Below, one piece after another: positions 1 to 9,052 of a DNA stretch of 64,000 bases. The stretch is taken from contig NZ_JBAMMY010000297.1 of NCBI RefSeq assembly GCF_051233685.1, forward strand, positions 1-64,000, in the 5' to 3' direction. The translations under genes and the position numbers were made by a program. This DNA comes from RPRI01 sp051233685. GTDB taxonomy: Bacteria; Desulfobacterota; Desulfobacteria; Desulfobacterales; RPRI01. Every line of letters starts with the position of its first letter. Position 1 is the first letter of the stretch. Under the pieces are notes generated by a model. It ran no database searches. It was not told where the DNA came from and worked only from the letters and a program-made list of their open reading frames with translations.

Positions 1-108
1 TGCGCTGAGAAAAGATGGTTACGTCTCCACTGCCCTGAACGATTGGCTGAAGTAATTAAAGGAGTCAAATTTGTGAATGGAATTGAAAAAAAATGGATCG
101 CCGCCTAA
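1..108 (+). CDS. C-terminal end of an IS transposase (partial, IS256-like)
   Basis: The frame is open from the first base to a TAA at 106-108 and encodes 35 residues, with the gene starting outside the window. The tail pattern W-RL-x(5)-RLAEVIKGVKF-x-NGI resembles the extreme C-terminus of IS256 (mutator) family transposases. The catalytic DDE residues lie outside the window. The terminal-repeat-like sequence just after the stop supports the call. Family assignment is from memory of the tail pattern. Confidence 0.6.
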   Translation, partial: CAEKRWLRLHCPERLAEVIKGVKFVNGIEKKWIAA

Positions 109-140
109 TTATTCCATACACAACTCTTGACTATAACTCA
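1..140 (+). mobile_element. Right end of an insertion sequence (probable IS256 family)
   Basis: The transposase stop codon is followed within a few bases by an end-like sequence at about 112-138 (TTCCATACACAACTCTTGAC and on). It resembles terminal inverted repeats of IS256-family elements, which often contain a CATACACAA block followed by a TTGAC block. The other end is outside the window, so the repeat cannot be paired and the target duplication cannot be seen. Confidence 0.55.
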
Positions 141-402
141 ACGAAAATGATATCAAGGTTCTGAGATGCTGAATTTGGTTTCTTCCGAGTAGATCCGAAA
201 CAATCTTGCAAAGCTTTGGTCTTGTAATCGAAAGAGCGGAGCTGTAACTTTTAACCGGTTACTGCTAAAGTTTTTAGTTCAGTGACTGTATCAGTCTCGG
301 ATTTTGCATTAAGATAACTATGGCAGTAAATATATTCAAATCTCACATTCCTTGAACTTGATTAAAGTCCGGCATTCTTCAACTTTTAGAAAGTTAAATA
401 AT
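141..402. other. Gene-free leader between the IS end and the EPS locus
   Basis: I see no convincing gene here. The stretch holds a 10-base palindrome TAACCGGTTA at 252-261 and one plausible promoter (304-332). It is the upstream region of the exopolysaccharide locus and now directly abuts an insertion sequence. Confidence 0.5.
304..332 (+). promoter_or_regulatory. Possible sigma-70 promoter of the EPS locus
   Basis: TTGCAT at 304-309 and TAAATA at 327-332 are separated by 17 bases, about 70 bases upstream of the favoured start at 403. In AT-rich DNA such matches are common, so support is modest. Confidence 0.3.
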
Positions 403-1032
403 ATGCATTACAAAATCTTTAAAAACAAAAAGGTATTAACAAGAATAGTATTATTGCAAACTGTTTTTTTACTTTTTCAATTTATGCTTGTTCGTACGGC
501 AATATGTGAAGAGATCAGCAAGCCCCGGCTTATTCTTGTTAATCAAAACGACAGGTACCGGCTTTCTGCCGGAGATGTGATTGAAATATCGGTTTGGAAA
601 GACGAAGCTTTGAACAAACAGATGGAAATTCCCCCTGACGGTATAATTTCTTTTCCTTTAATGGGAGATGTTAATACAGCAGGAATGACCGTCACTATGC
701 TAAGAGATACCGTTGAAAAAAAGATAGGCGAATTTATCCCTGATCCAACTGTAACTGTGATATTATTAAAATCAGTCAGTAATCGTGTCTATGTAATCGG
801 TAAAGTAAATACTCCGGGGCAGTTTGCAATTGTCGGTAACACAAATGTAATGCAGATTTTATCGATGGCGGGAGGGCTTAATCCTTTTGCCGACAAAGAA
901 AACATTTTAATTCTAAGATTAAACGGTACTAAAACTATCAAGCTTAAGTTTAATTACAAAGAAGTGGAAAAAGGCGAGAGTCTTGAACAAAATATTGTAT
1001 TGAATAGAGGCGATGTAGTAGTGGTTCCGTGA
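403..1032 (+). CDS. Polysaccharide export protein, Wza-like (XrtA/PEP-CTERM system type)
   Basis: A periplasmic/outer-membrane polysaccharide export protein. An N-terminal hydrophobic signal segment (LLQTVFLLFQFML) is followed by the Poly_export motif YRLSAGDVIEISVW with the characteristic IPPDGIISFPLMGDV, and then an SLBB-like domain (VYVIGKVNTPGQF). It is short for Wza and lacks a lipobox, as in the family found beside exosortases. The frame stays open back to a TTG at 352, but neither start has a strong ribosome site; the ATG at 403 gives the more normal signal sequence. The stop overlaps the next gene by 4 bases (GTGA), indicating translational coupling. It presumably forms the exit route for the polymer made by the genes downstream. 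Confidence 0.85.
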   Translation: MHYKIFKNKKVLTRIVLLQTVFLLFQFMLVRTAICEEISKPRLILVNQNDRYRLSAGDVIEISVWKDEALNKQMEIPPDGIISFPLMGDVNTAGMTVTMLRDTVEKKIGEFIPDPTVTVILLKSVSNRVYVIGKVNTPGQFAIVGNTNVMQILSMAGGLNPFADKENILILRLNGTKTIKLKFNYKEVEKGESLEQNIVLNRGDVVVVP

Positions 1033-2288
1033 GACAATTGCATAACAATTTGTCATTCTTGAAACATCTCTTGGTGAGATTAAAAATAGCATTCATATTT
1101 CTTCTGATTATCTGCTGTACACTCAAAAGTTTTGCTGCTGATATGACTATAGTTCCTTCAATTTATTTAAAAAATGAGTATGATGACAATGTGGGTTTCA
1201 GAAGTCATTCTATTGAAGATGACTTTCTGATCAGTATTATGCCATCATTAACATATGATTATGCGACTGAAAGAATCGGATTGCATTCAAAAGGAAGTAT
1301 TGATTTCCAGCGTTATGCTTCAAAAACATATGATGAAACCGAGAATATTAATTTTGAATTCGGAGGCAAGGCCTTATTGAATGAGCGCTTCAGATTTAAT
1401 GCCGATTTATCTTATCTTAAGGATACAACCCTTGAATCCGAACTTCAGGAAACAGGAATCATAACAACGCGCCAAAACAGAAAAAGATATACAGGCACCG
1501 GCGGACTTACTTATAATATAAATGAAGATTCAAGCTTAGGAATGGATTTTAAACACCAGGAAACATATTATGACGGAAAATCCGTCGATTATAAACATGA
1601 TACTGTTACCTTAAACTATATAAAGCAATTGCCTGATTTAAAAAACGTTATAACAGTAAAACCCTACTATGAGAAATACTGTTCCGATGTAAACGATATC
1701 GATAACTATGGCGTTTATTTAGGCTGGAATCATATGTTTACCCGGACCCTTTCAATGAGTGCTTTTCTGGGAGGGCGCTATACGGAAAGCCTTTATAAAT
1801 ATGATATACACATGGGTGACGTTCGTGATTTCAGATTGCCGTATCCTTACTTGCGTCCGATAATAATAAAGGTTGAGGAAAGCGATCACAATATAAATGG
1901 TTTGGCAGATATTTCCGTTGAAAAAACCGGAGAAATATATTCGATACTACTGGGGTTTAACTATGATTTGGGATACAGCGCTAATGGATACCCAATCACC
2001 ACAACCAAGGGATATTTTGAATATACCATGCGCTTGAGTGAACGGCTTAATGTGCAATTAAAAACAGAAGTCTATTCAAATAAGTCTGATGATCCCAATT
2101 CAAAAGAAGAAGATTCAAGGCATCTTAATATAATGCCTGTGCTGAATTACCGGTTAACGGAGAATTATAATCTGCAGTTGGGAAACAGCTATGCGCTTCA
2201 TAAAGATATGAATGCTTCAAACAATTCCGGATATGACCGGAATCGTATATGGATAGGGTTAACATTTAATTTTCCGGATAAATTATAG
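1029..2288 (+). CDS. Outer-membrane beta-barrel protein of the PEP-CTERM EPS locus (TIGR03016-like)
   Basis: 419 residues beginning with GTG, overlapping the export gene by 4 bases. A signal peptide ends near residue 37 (TLKSFAAD). The rest alternates polar and hydrophobic residues rich in Tyr, Asn and Asp, ending in an aromatic strand (RIWIGLTFNF), as expected of an outer-membrane barrel. Position between the export protein and the chain-length determinant matches the PEP-CTERM-associated barrel family often annotated TIGR03016. It may be an outer-membrane conduit or assembly factor for the polysaccharide; the precise role is unknown. Confidence 0.75.
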   Translation: MRQLHNNLSFLKHLLVRLKIAFIFLLIICCTLKSFAADMTIVPSIYLKNEYDDNVGFRSHSIEDDFLISIMPSLTYDYATERIGLHSKGSIDFQRYASKTYDETENINFEFGGKALLNERFRFNADLSYLKDTTLESELQETGIITTRQNRKRYTGTGGLTYNINEDSSLGMDFKHQETYYDGKSVDYKHDTVTLNYIKQLPDLKNVITVKPYYEKYCSDVNDIDNYGVYLGWNHMFTRTLSMSAFLGGRYTESLYKYDIHMGDVRDFRLPYPYLRPIIIKVEESDHNINGLADISVEKTGEIYSILLGFNYDLGYSANGYPITTTKGYFEYTMRLSERLNVQLKTEVYSNKSDDPNSKEEDSRHLNIMPVLNYRLTENYNLQLGNSYALHKDMNASNNSGYDRNRIWIGLTFNFPDKL

Positions 2289-2309
2289 TAACGAACGGAT
2301 TTCAATATT

Positions 2310-4070
2310 ATGCAGGAAACAACGATAGATTATAAAACTATCAAAAGAATTATCAGGCGAAGATGGAAAACTTTTGCAGCCGCTTTTTCTCTGCTTATTT
2401 TTATCGGATGTGCGATAGCCTTTATTCCGCCGTCAATATACAGGTCTAAATCGACCATACTTATAGAAGGCCAACAAATTCCGCCGGAATATGTAATGAC
2501 TACAATTACAAGTTATGTAGAGGAAAGGCTTCAGACGATTACCCAGAGAATTATGAGCAGGTCACGCTTGCTTGAAATCATTAACAGGTTCGACCTATAC
2601 AAAGAAATGAGGGAACACTATACTACAGAAGAAATTGTAGAGGAGATGCGTGATGATATAAAGTTTGATACGATCAGCGCCGAGGTTATAGACAAGCGAA
2701 CCGGGCGTCCTACTGCGGCTACAATTGCATTTACGCTTTCCTATGAAGGGAAAAATCCTGCAACTGTGCAAAAAGTTGCCAATGTTTTGGCTTCTTTGTA
2801 TCTTGAGGAAAATCTGAAAACGCGGGAACAGAGCGCATCAGATACAGCCGCATTTTTTCAGCAGGAGATAAACAACCTTAAGGCTGAAATAGATGGGTAT
2901 CAAAGCAAGATAAGCCACTTTAAGAATATCCATTTAAATGAACTGCCTGAATATAGCGCTTTGAACCTTCAAAACCTGGCGGCGTTGAACCGGAACTTTG
3001 ATCAGATTGCTGATCAGTTAAATACATTGAAGGACAGAAAAATTCTTCTTGAAGGACAGCTCAGCAATGTTGATCCTTTAACTCCCATTTTGACGGCGGA
3101 AGGTAAAACGGTCATGAATCCAACCGAGCGGCTGAAGTACCTTCGTCTGGATTTAATAGGCAAACAAAGCCTTCTTTCTGTAAAACATCCTGATATCAAG
3201 CGCTTGAAAAAGGAAATAGCTGAGCTTGAGGCACAGGTCGATATCAAAGATGATTCAGTTGAAAAAATAAAGAAGCTCGAAGATCTTGAGACAAAACTGG
3301 CTTTGATGCAAAGTAAACTGGGTTCTAAACATCCTGATGTAATAAACCTTTCAAAAGAAGTAAAAGCTCTTTCAGCCGAAGTAATCTCTCATCCGGAGGA
3401 AATAGCAAAAATTGATATACAGGAGGAAAAACCGGATAACCCGGCTTATATCAACATAAAAACTCAGATTATTTCAAGTGAAGCGGAAATTCGGAACATT
3501 AAAGAGCAGCAAAAGGAACTGAAAGAAAAAATTGCGGACTATGAAAAACGCCTGGCTCAGGCGCCTCTTGTAGAGAAAGAATATATGGCGTTGATGAGTG
3601 ATTATGAAAACGCAAAGAGAAAATACACGGAACTGATGAATAAATATATGGAAGCAAAAGTTGCACAGGGGATGGAAGAAAGTCAGCGGGGTGAACGTTT
3701 TACAATAGTAGATCCGGCGCAGTATCCTGAAAAACCGTATAAACCTAATCGGGTTGCAATTTTGCTTATCAGTCTTTTTATGTCTTTTGGAGCCGGTTTC
3801 GGACTTTTGGCTTTACTGGAAGCTTTTGATACATCGGTCAAGGATATAGGCCAACTGGGTAGTATTACAGGACTGCCCGTTTTAGCTGAAATCTCCATGA
3901 TGACAAGTCCGGAAGAATTAAAAGCACGGCGTCTGAAATCTATCGGAGCTGCTCTGGCAATTGCTGCTGTGATTGCTCTGGGATTGTTTCTTATTTCTAT
4001 CTTCTATATGCCTCTTGATATATTGTGGATCAAAATACAGAGGGTAGTAAATAAAATTATGATATTTTAA
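2310..4070 (+). CDS. Chain-length determinant protein (Wzz/GumC-like, PEP-CTERM system)
   Basis: An inner-membrane polysaccharide co-polymerase controlling polymer length. The first membrane segment lies near residues 20-38, followed by the Wzz motif PPSIYRSKSTILIEG. A long periplasmic coiled-coil region runs about 170-450, and a second membrane segment near 480-505 follows the Pro-rich YPEKPYKPNR. A third hydrophobic segment near 545-568 is unusual for this family. The coiled-coil region contains a duplicated block: LLSVKHPDIKRLKKEIAEL and LGSKHPDVINLSKEVKAL, which makes the protein somewhat longer than typical members (about 500 residues). The cytoplasmic kinase partner follows in the next gene. 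Confidence 0.88.
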   Translation: MQETTIDYKTIKRIIRRRWKTFAAAFSLLIFIGCAIAFIPPSIYRSKSTILIEGQQIPPEYVMTTITSYVEERLQTITQRIMSRSRLLEIINRFDLYKEMREHYTTEEIVEEMRDDIKFDTISAEVIDKRTGRPTAATIAFTLSYEGKNPATVQKVANVLASLYLEENLKTREQSASDTAAFFQQEINNLKAEIDGYQSKISHFKNIHLNELPEYSALNLQNLAALNRNFDQIADQLNTLKDRKILLEGQLSNVDPLTPILTAEGKTVMNPTERLKYLRLDLIGKQSLLSVKHPDIKRLKKEIAELEAQVDIKDDSVEKIKKLEDLETKLALMQSKLGSKHPDVINLSKEVKALSAEVISHPEEIAKIDIQEEKPDNPAYINIKTQIISSEAEIRNIKEQQKELKEKIADYEKRLAQAPLVEKEYMALMSDYENAKRKYTELMNKYMEAKVAQGMEESQRGERFTIVDPAQYPEKPYKPNRVAILLISLFMSFGAGFGLLALLEAFDTSVKDIGQLGSITGLPVLAEISMMTSPEELKARRLKSIGAALAIAAVIALGLFLISIFYMPLDILWIKIQRVVNKIMIF

Positions 4071-4117
4071 AAACTATATGGTGCATCAGCGGCTGCATAT
4101 AAAATGCTGTCTATGAA

Positions 4118-4162
4118 GAATGATGCAGGGCCGGGTTTTACACCCAGCCGCCATACTTATAG
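4118..4162. repeat. Palindromic intergenic repeat, copy 1
   Basis: GGCCGGGTTTTACACCCAGCC at about 4127-4147 is a hairpin (GGC.GGGT / ACCC.GCC) followed by a TTAT-AGGG tail. A near-identical unit occurs at about 56,999-57,030. It lies in the non-coding gap and would otherwise appear as an N-terminal extension of the kinase gene. Confidence 0.55.
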
Positions 4163-4170
4163 GGAAAAAA

Positions 4171-4959
4171 ATGAGCATGATGGGTGAAACTGCAAAAAAT
4201 AATAAAGTGGAAGAAAAGAGTCCCATTTCTTCCGGGGTATCCGATCAAACAAATTACAAAAGATGTGAAGTCAATCCTGTTTATACAAATACCAAAAAAA
4301 TAGAGATTGATACCAACATGTTAAAAAAGCGCAAGATTGTTTCATTATTTCAGGAAGATAATGTTTGCGACCAGATGAGGATACTATACACTCAGGTGTT
4401 AAACAAACTTGAAGCAATCGGAGGTAATTCACTTCTTATAACAAGTCCTAACCCGAAAGAAGGAAAAACTACTATCGCAATTAATATGGCAGTCAGTATA
4501 TCATTCAAACTCGACCGGACAGTATTGTTGATAGACGCAAATCTGCGTAATCCATCTGTGCATAAATTTATGGGCATAACCGGCTGCGCAGGATTGGATA
4601 AATATCTGCTTGGTGATTCCGGAATCGATGATATATTGATCAATCCCGGCATTGATAAGATGGTGATTATGCCCGGTGGTTCTTCACTAGTAAATTCTTC
4701 CGAACTTCTTGACTCTCCCAGAATGGAAGCTCTTGCCAGGGAAGTAAAAAGCCGTTATCAGGATCGTATTATTATTTTTGACTGTTCAAGTCTTTTGACA
4801 AGTGCTGACCCACTAATACTTTCAGGATATGTTGACGGAATTTTGCTTGTGGTAGAATCGGAAAAAACATCTGCAGCTGATGTTAAAAAAGCTATTGAGC
4901 TTTTGCAGGGTAAACAAGTAATCGGCACTGTTCTTAACAAGTCAAAAGAAAAAAAGTAA
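4171..4959 (+). CDS. EPS tyrosine autokinase (CapB/CpsD-like, PEP-CTERM type)
   Basis: A cytoplasmic BY-kinase that partners the Wzz-like protein and is thought to cycle phosphorylation to control polymerisation. The P-loop is SPNPKEGKTTIAINMA, with the usual GEGKT changed to PKEGKT but the key Lys-Thr kept. Walker A' is TVLLIDANLRNP and Walker B is IIIFDCSS. The C-terminus ends in Lys-rich sequence without the usual Tyr cluster. The frame extends to ATG 4120, but that stretch is the palindromic repeat; ATG 4171 sits six bases after AGGG and is preferred (262 residues). The next gene starts 4 bases after the stop. Confidence 0.85.
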   Translation: MSMMGETAKNNKVEEKSPISSGVSDQTNYKRCEVNPVYTNTKKIEIDTNMLKKRKIVSLFQEDNVCDQMRILYTQVLNKLEAIGGNSLLITSPNPKEGKTTIAINMAVSISFKLDRTVLLIDANLRNPSVHKFMGITGCAGLDKYLLGDSGIDDILINPGIDKMVIMPGGSSLVNSSELLDSPRMEALAREVKSRYQDRIIIFDCSSLLTSADPLILSGYVDGILLVVESEKTSAADVKKAIELLQGKQVIGTVLNKSKEKK

Positions 4960-4963
4960 GTTT

Positions 4964-6613
4964 GTGCAAAGTTCTAATAATACTATTTATTTTTTACTGT
5001 GTTTATTTTCCATGCTGACAACAATTGTAGCAGTGCAGTTGTTAAAAAGTATTGCTCAGAAAGTAAATGCAGTAGATATTCCTAATCCCAGAAAGATCCA
5101 TACTTATCCAATCCCTAAAATCGGTGGAATCGGTATGGCTTTGGGTATATTTATTCCCTTTATTGCATGGCTTCCTTTGGATAACTCTTTAGCATCAATT
5201 TTAATAGGTTGCGCAATTGTGGTTACCGAAGGCTTTATTGATGATACAAGAGATCTGAATTATAAAATAAAATTCATTTCACAAATTGCGGCTGCATTGG
5301 TTATCATACTTTATGGTGGTATAAAAATCCGTTCACTTGGCATGCTTTTACCCGAAGGTTTCATTATTCCGGAAATTCCATCGATCTTATTGACTTTGTT
5401 TGTAATTGTAGGTGTAACAAATGCAATTAATTTATCTGATGGTCTCGACGGACTGGCAGGTGGTATTACTCTTCTTAGTTTCATCTGTATAGGCTACCTG
5501 GCATTCCGTGTGGAAAATCAAGCCGTATTAATCATTTCAATGTCTGTTAGCGGTGCCATTTTCGGTTTTTTACGATTTAACACTTTCCCTGCCGAAGTAT
5601 TTATGGGAGATGCCGGAAGTCAGTTGTTAGGCTTTCTGGCAATAACATTATCATTGGCGATTACTCAGGGACACACGGCTCTTACACCTATATTACCGCT
5701 TATTATTCTCGGATTTCCTGTCCTTGATACTTTAACTGTGATGGTGGAACGTGTCAGAAACGGCAGGCCTCCTTTTGCGGCGGATAAAAATCATTTTCAC
5801 CATAAACTTATGAAACTTGGATTGTATCATAGTGAAGCAGTATTCAGCATATATGTTCTGCAAACATTTCTTATATCTGCTGCGCTTTATTTAAAATATT
5901 ATTCCGCTATAGTTGTGCTGCTGCTTTATTCAGCATTTTCTATTGTGGTGCTTGCAGGTTTTAATATTGCTGAAAAGAATAATATTATTCTGAAAAGATA
6001 CGACCTGATTGATGTCGTTATTAAAGGTAAGCTTAGAAAATTAAAAGACAGCCAATTTTTTATAAAGATATTTTTTGGAGTTATAAAATACGGATTGCCG
6101 GTATTATTGATTATTGCATCATTAACACCTGCTAAAATACCCCTTCAATTTTCGCTGGTGGCAATTTCTTTAGCTGCTTGTGTTTCCTGGGTGTTGTGGT
6201 TCAAGGAACAATGGCTTGCTAATATATTAAGAATAGTAATTTATTTCAGCATACCTTATCTTATTTATCTTGGCCAAAATAACAAGTCTCAATGGATGAA
6301 TGGTGAAATCACAATAATTTATCATACGCTTTATATTCTGATGCTGATATCAATTGTAATGACGCTTAAAAGCACAAGACGCAAAAAGGGATTCAAGATA
6401 AATCCTACCGATTTTTTAATATTGTTTATTGCAATTGTTGTTCCTAACCTTCCGGGTGTTAAAGTCATGCAGGCTGGGTTTATTGTTATGAAAATTATTA
6501 TTTTAATGTTCGGTTATGAAGTATTGATAGGTGAACTTAGAAGTAGATTAAAATGGTTGAGCAGCGCAACTGCAGTATCTATGGTGATAATTTGCATAAG
6601 AGGTTTGTTGTAA
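4964..6613 (+). CDS. WecA/MraY-family polyprenyl-phosphate sugar-1-phosphate transferase
   Basis: A multi-spanning membrane enzyme that transfers a sugar-1-phosphate from a UDP-sugar to undecaprenyl phosphate, starting repeat-unit synthesis. Hallmarks in order are GGIGMALGIF near residue 50, the Asp pair FIDDTRDL near 85-92, INLSDGLDGLAGG near 150-162, FMGDAGSQLLG near 215-225 and the His motif HFHHKL near 280. It starts with GTG. A C-terminal extension of about 200 residues adds several hydrophobic segments not needed for the core fold. The sugar specificity cannot be read from sequence. It is most likely the initiating transferase of this locus. Confidence 0.88.
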   Translation: MQSSNNTIYFLLCLFSMLTTIVAVQLLKSIAQKVNAVDIPNPRKIHTYPIPKIGGIGMALGIFIPFIAWLPLDNSLASILIGCAIVVTEGFIDDTRDLNYKIKFISQIAAALVIILYGGIKIRSLGMLLPEGFIIPEIPSILLTLFVIVGVTNAINLSDGLDGLAGGITLLSFICIGYLAFRVENQAVLIISMSVSGAIFGFLRFNTFPAEVFMGDAGSQLLGFLAITLSLAITQGHTALTPILPLIILGFPVLDTLTVMVERVRNGRPPFAADKNHFHHKLMKLGLYHSEAVFSIYVLQTFLISAALYLKYYSAIVVLLLYSAFSIVVLAGFNIAEKNNIILKRYDLIDVVIKGKLRKLKDSQFFIKIFFGVIKYGLPVLLIIASLTPAKIPLQFSLVAISLAACVSWVLWFKEQWLANILRIVIYFSIPYLIYLGQNNKSQWMNGEITIIYHTLYILMLISIVMTLKSTRRKKGFKINPTDFLILFIAIVVPNLPGVKVMQAGFIVMKIIILMFGYEVLIGELRSRLKWLSSATAVSMVIICIRGLL

Positions 6614-6632
6614 TAAAATGGAGAATTCTAAA

Positions 6633-9023
6633 ATGAATAAAAGAGTTGCCGCATTATTTTTATTGATCCCGTTCATATTTTGTATGCTTGCATGCAGCGG
6701 CCCTGAAGAAAAAAAGATGAAATATTTCAATAAAGGCAAAAAGCTTTATGAAAACAGTGATTATATAAAGGCAGGATTGGAATTTAAAAATGCACTGCAA
6801 ATAGACCCCAAATTTGCGCAGGCTTATTATATGCTTGGAATGATAGAAATTAAAGCAACGGAATTCCGGAAAGCCTTCGGAGATTTTTCCAAGGCGGTGG
6901 AGCTGGACCCGGAGTTGCTGGATGCTCAAATTCAGCTTGGTAATATATATTTGCTTGCAAAATTAAAAGACAAGGCCAACGAAAAGCTTGAACTGGTAAT
7001 CAGCAAAAAGCCGGATTATCCTGACGCTTTATTATTGAAAGCAGGTCTGTTAATGGCTGATGGTAAATTAACCGAATCTGAAACCGTTTTAAAACAAATC
7101 ATCAACAGTAATCCCAAAAAAGAAGAAGCATATTTTATGTTGGCGGCAATTAAAAGAATACAAAAAGACATTGCAGGAGTCGCCGATATAATGAGAAGCT
7201 TATTGGCTCAGAATCCGGAAAATAAACGGGGGCGTCTGCTATTGGCCGGAATACTGGAGGGCGAAAAGAAATATGAAGAGGCAGAAAAGGAATACAGATA
7301 CTTCATCGGCCAGGAAAAAGAAGATGGCAGTGTCCAATTGATTCTGGCAGGATTTTTTTCACGTACCGGACGAGTGGATGAAGCGGAAAAAGTAATTAAG
7401 GATCTTATTGCAAAATATCCTGAGCAAGTTAAATATCGTATTTCACTTGCTCAATTTTATGAAAAACAAAAAAGAGAAGAGCAGATGGTTGCGGTGCTTA
7501 ACCGGTCTGTAAATGATTTACCTGAAGCTTATCTTCCTTATGAGGTTCTTGCAAAAATAAAACTATCTGAAAGTAAAGAAGAAGAAGCTGTAAACCTTTT
7601 GGACAGTTTTATGAAAAAGACTCGAACCGGTCCGGATTTCTTAAAAGCCAAACTATTCAAGGCTATAATTTTAGCTCAGGAGCAGAAGATAGATCAAGCG
7701 CTGGTTCTGATCAATGAGATAATAAAAGAAAACACAAAAGATATTGGTGCCCATACCCTGAAAGGAGATATTCTTGTTTCTAAAAGAGATTTTCCCGGCG
7801 CAATTGCAGCTTATAGAGCGGTTATAGGTGAGCAACCGGGAAATACCGATATGTCTTCAAAACTTGCGATGGTGCATTATTTAAACGGTGAACCTGCCAT
7901 AGCCGAAGACATTTATAAAAAACTGCTTGTACAAAACGATACTCTGCGTTCAGCCCGATTCGGTCTTGCAAATATCTATCAAAGGACCAATAAAATTGAT
8001 ATGGCAAAGGAACAGATGCAAATAATACTTAAAAAAAATCCTGATGATATTGAAGCTCTTGTCATGATGGGAGATCTTGAGATTTTATCAAAGAATCAGC
8101 GCAAAGCAATATCATATTATGAAGAAGTTATAAAACATGATCCTGGATCGGTAACGGCAAATTATAAGATGGGGGTTATGCATGCGGCGGAAAATAATTA
8201 TAAAGAAGCAGTAAAATATTTTGAAAAATCACTTTCTGTGAATCCTGATTATTTCCCTGCTATGAATATGATTATAAAAATTAAGCTAAATGAAAAGAAA
8301 CTTGATGAAGCATTGGCAAGATGTTTTAAACAAGTTGGGATAAGTCCTAAAAATACGGCTTTCAGGCTTATGCTGGGTCAGCTTTATGTATTGAAAAAAG
8401 ATCCTGAAGCGGCAAGAAACAGTTTTGAAACCGCTTTAACTATAAATCCGGATAGCCGGGAAGTGCTTATGGCCTATGCAAATTTTGAAATGTCGCAGGG
8501 AGCTATTGATCAGGCAATTTTAAAATATGAAAAACTTCGCAGTAATAATCCTGATAATCCGGGATATGCTATTTTGACAGCCGGTCTTTATGAGAAAAAA
8601 GGCGATATTAAAAAAAGCAGGCAAATCTACGAAGAAGTATTAAAGAAATACCCGGGTCATATTCTTGCTTCAAACAATCTTGCCTATTATTATGCCGAAT
8701 ACGAACCAACAAAGGAAAATCTTGACAAAGCAGAAAGTCTCATTCTGCCATTGATTGAAAAATATAAAGAATCGCCGAGTGTAATGGATACGGCATCATG
8801 GATTTATTATCACAAGGCGCAATACGATAAAGCACTTAATATATTAATTAAAATAGAAGATAAAGGCGATCTGATTCCTGAGATCAATTATCATCTTGGA
8901 ATGATATATCAAAAGCTTGGCAATTTTGAAAAAGCAAAAGAACATTTAAATTCGGCTATAAACAACCACAGAGCTTTTGCAGGTAAGGATAATGCCAAGA
9001 AAATATTATTGAAACTTGGATAG
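6633..9023 (+). CDS. prsT: TPR-repeat lipoprotein PrsT (PEP-CTERM system)
   Basis: A lipoprotein with signal peptide and lipobox MLAC (Cys21 from this start), followed by about 770 residues of tandem tetratricopeptide repeats, for example YKEAVKYFEKSLSVNPDY. Length and position in an exosortase EPS locus match the PrsT family, implicated in polysaccharide export or PEP-CTERM protein handling. ATG 6618 is also in frame, but GGAG at 6619-6622 is well spaced for ATG 6633, which is preferred. The exact role of PrsT is not established. Confidence 0.85.
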   Translation: MNKRVAALFLLIPFIFCMLACSGPEEKKMKYFNKGKKLYENSDYIKAGLEFKNALQIDPKFAQAYYMLGMIEIKATEFRKAFGDFSKAVELDPELLDAQIQLGNIYLLAKLKDKANEKLELVISKKPDYPDALLLKAGLLMADGKLTESETVLKQIINSNPKKEEAYFMLAAIKRIQKDIAGVADIMRSLLAQNPENKRGRLLLAGILEGEKKYEEAEKEYRYFIGQEKEDGSVQLILAGFFSRTGRVDEAEKVIKDLIAKYPEQVKYRISLAQFYEKQKREEQMVAVLNRSVNDLPEAYLPYEVLAKIKLSESKEEEAVNLLDSFMKKTRTGPDFLKAKLFKAIILAQEQKIDQALVLINEIIKENTKDIGAHTLKGDILVSKRDFPGAIAAYRAVIGEQPGNTDMSSKLAMVHYLNGEPAIAEDIYKKLLVQNDTLRSARFGLANIYQRTNKIDMAKEQMQIILKKNPDDIEALVMMGDLEILSKNQRKAISYYEEVIKHDPGSVTANYKMGVMHAAENNYKEAVKYFEKSLSVNPDYFPAMNMIIKIKLNEKKLDEALARCFKQVGISPKNTAFRLMLGQLYVLKKDPEAARNSFETALTINPDSREVLMAYANFEMSQGAIDQAILKYEKLRSNNPDNPGYAILTAGLYEKKGDIKKSRQIYEEVLKKYPGHILASNNLAYYYAEYEPTKENLDKAESLILPLIEKYKESPSVMDTASWIYYHKAQYDKALNILIKIEDKGDLIPEINYHLGMIYQKLGNFEKAKEHLNSAINNHRAFAGKDNAKKILLKLG

Positions 9024-9052
9024 CATAAAATAAAAAATTAACAGGGGGTAAA

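Noticed and set aside
41..55. Shared 14-mer GATTGGCTGAAGTA at the window start and at about 22,790
   Set aside because: A match this short is expected by chance in 64 kb and the contexts are unrelated.
352..402. TTG start at 352 for the export protein
   Set aside because: No ribosome site, and the ATG at 403 gives a standard signal peptide.
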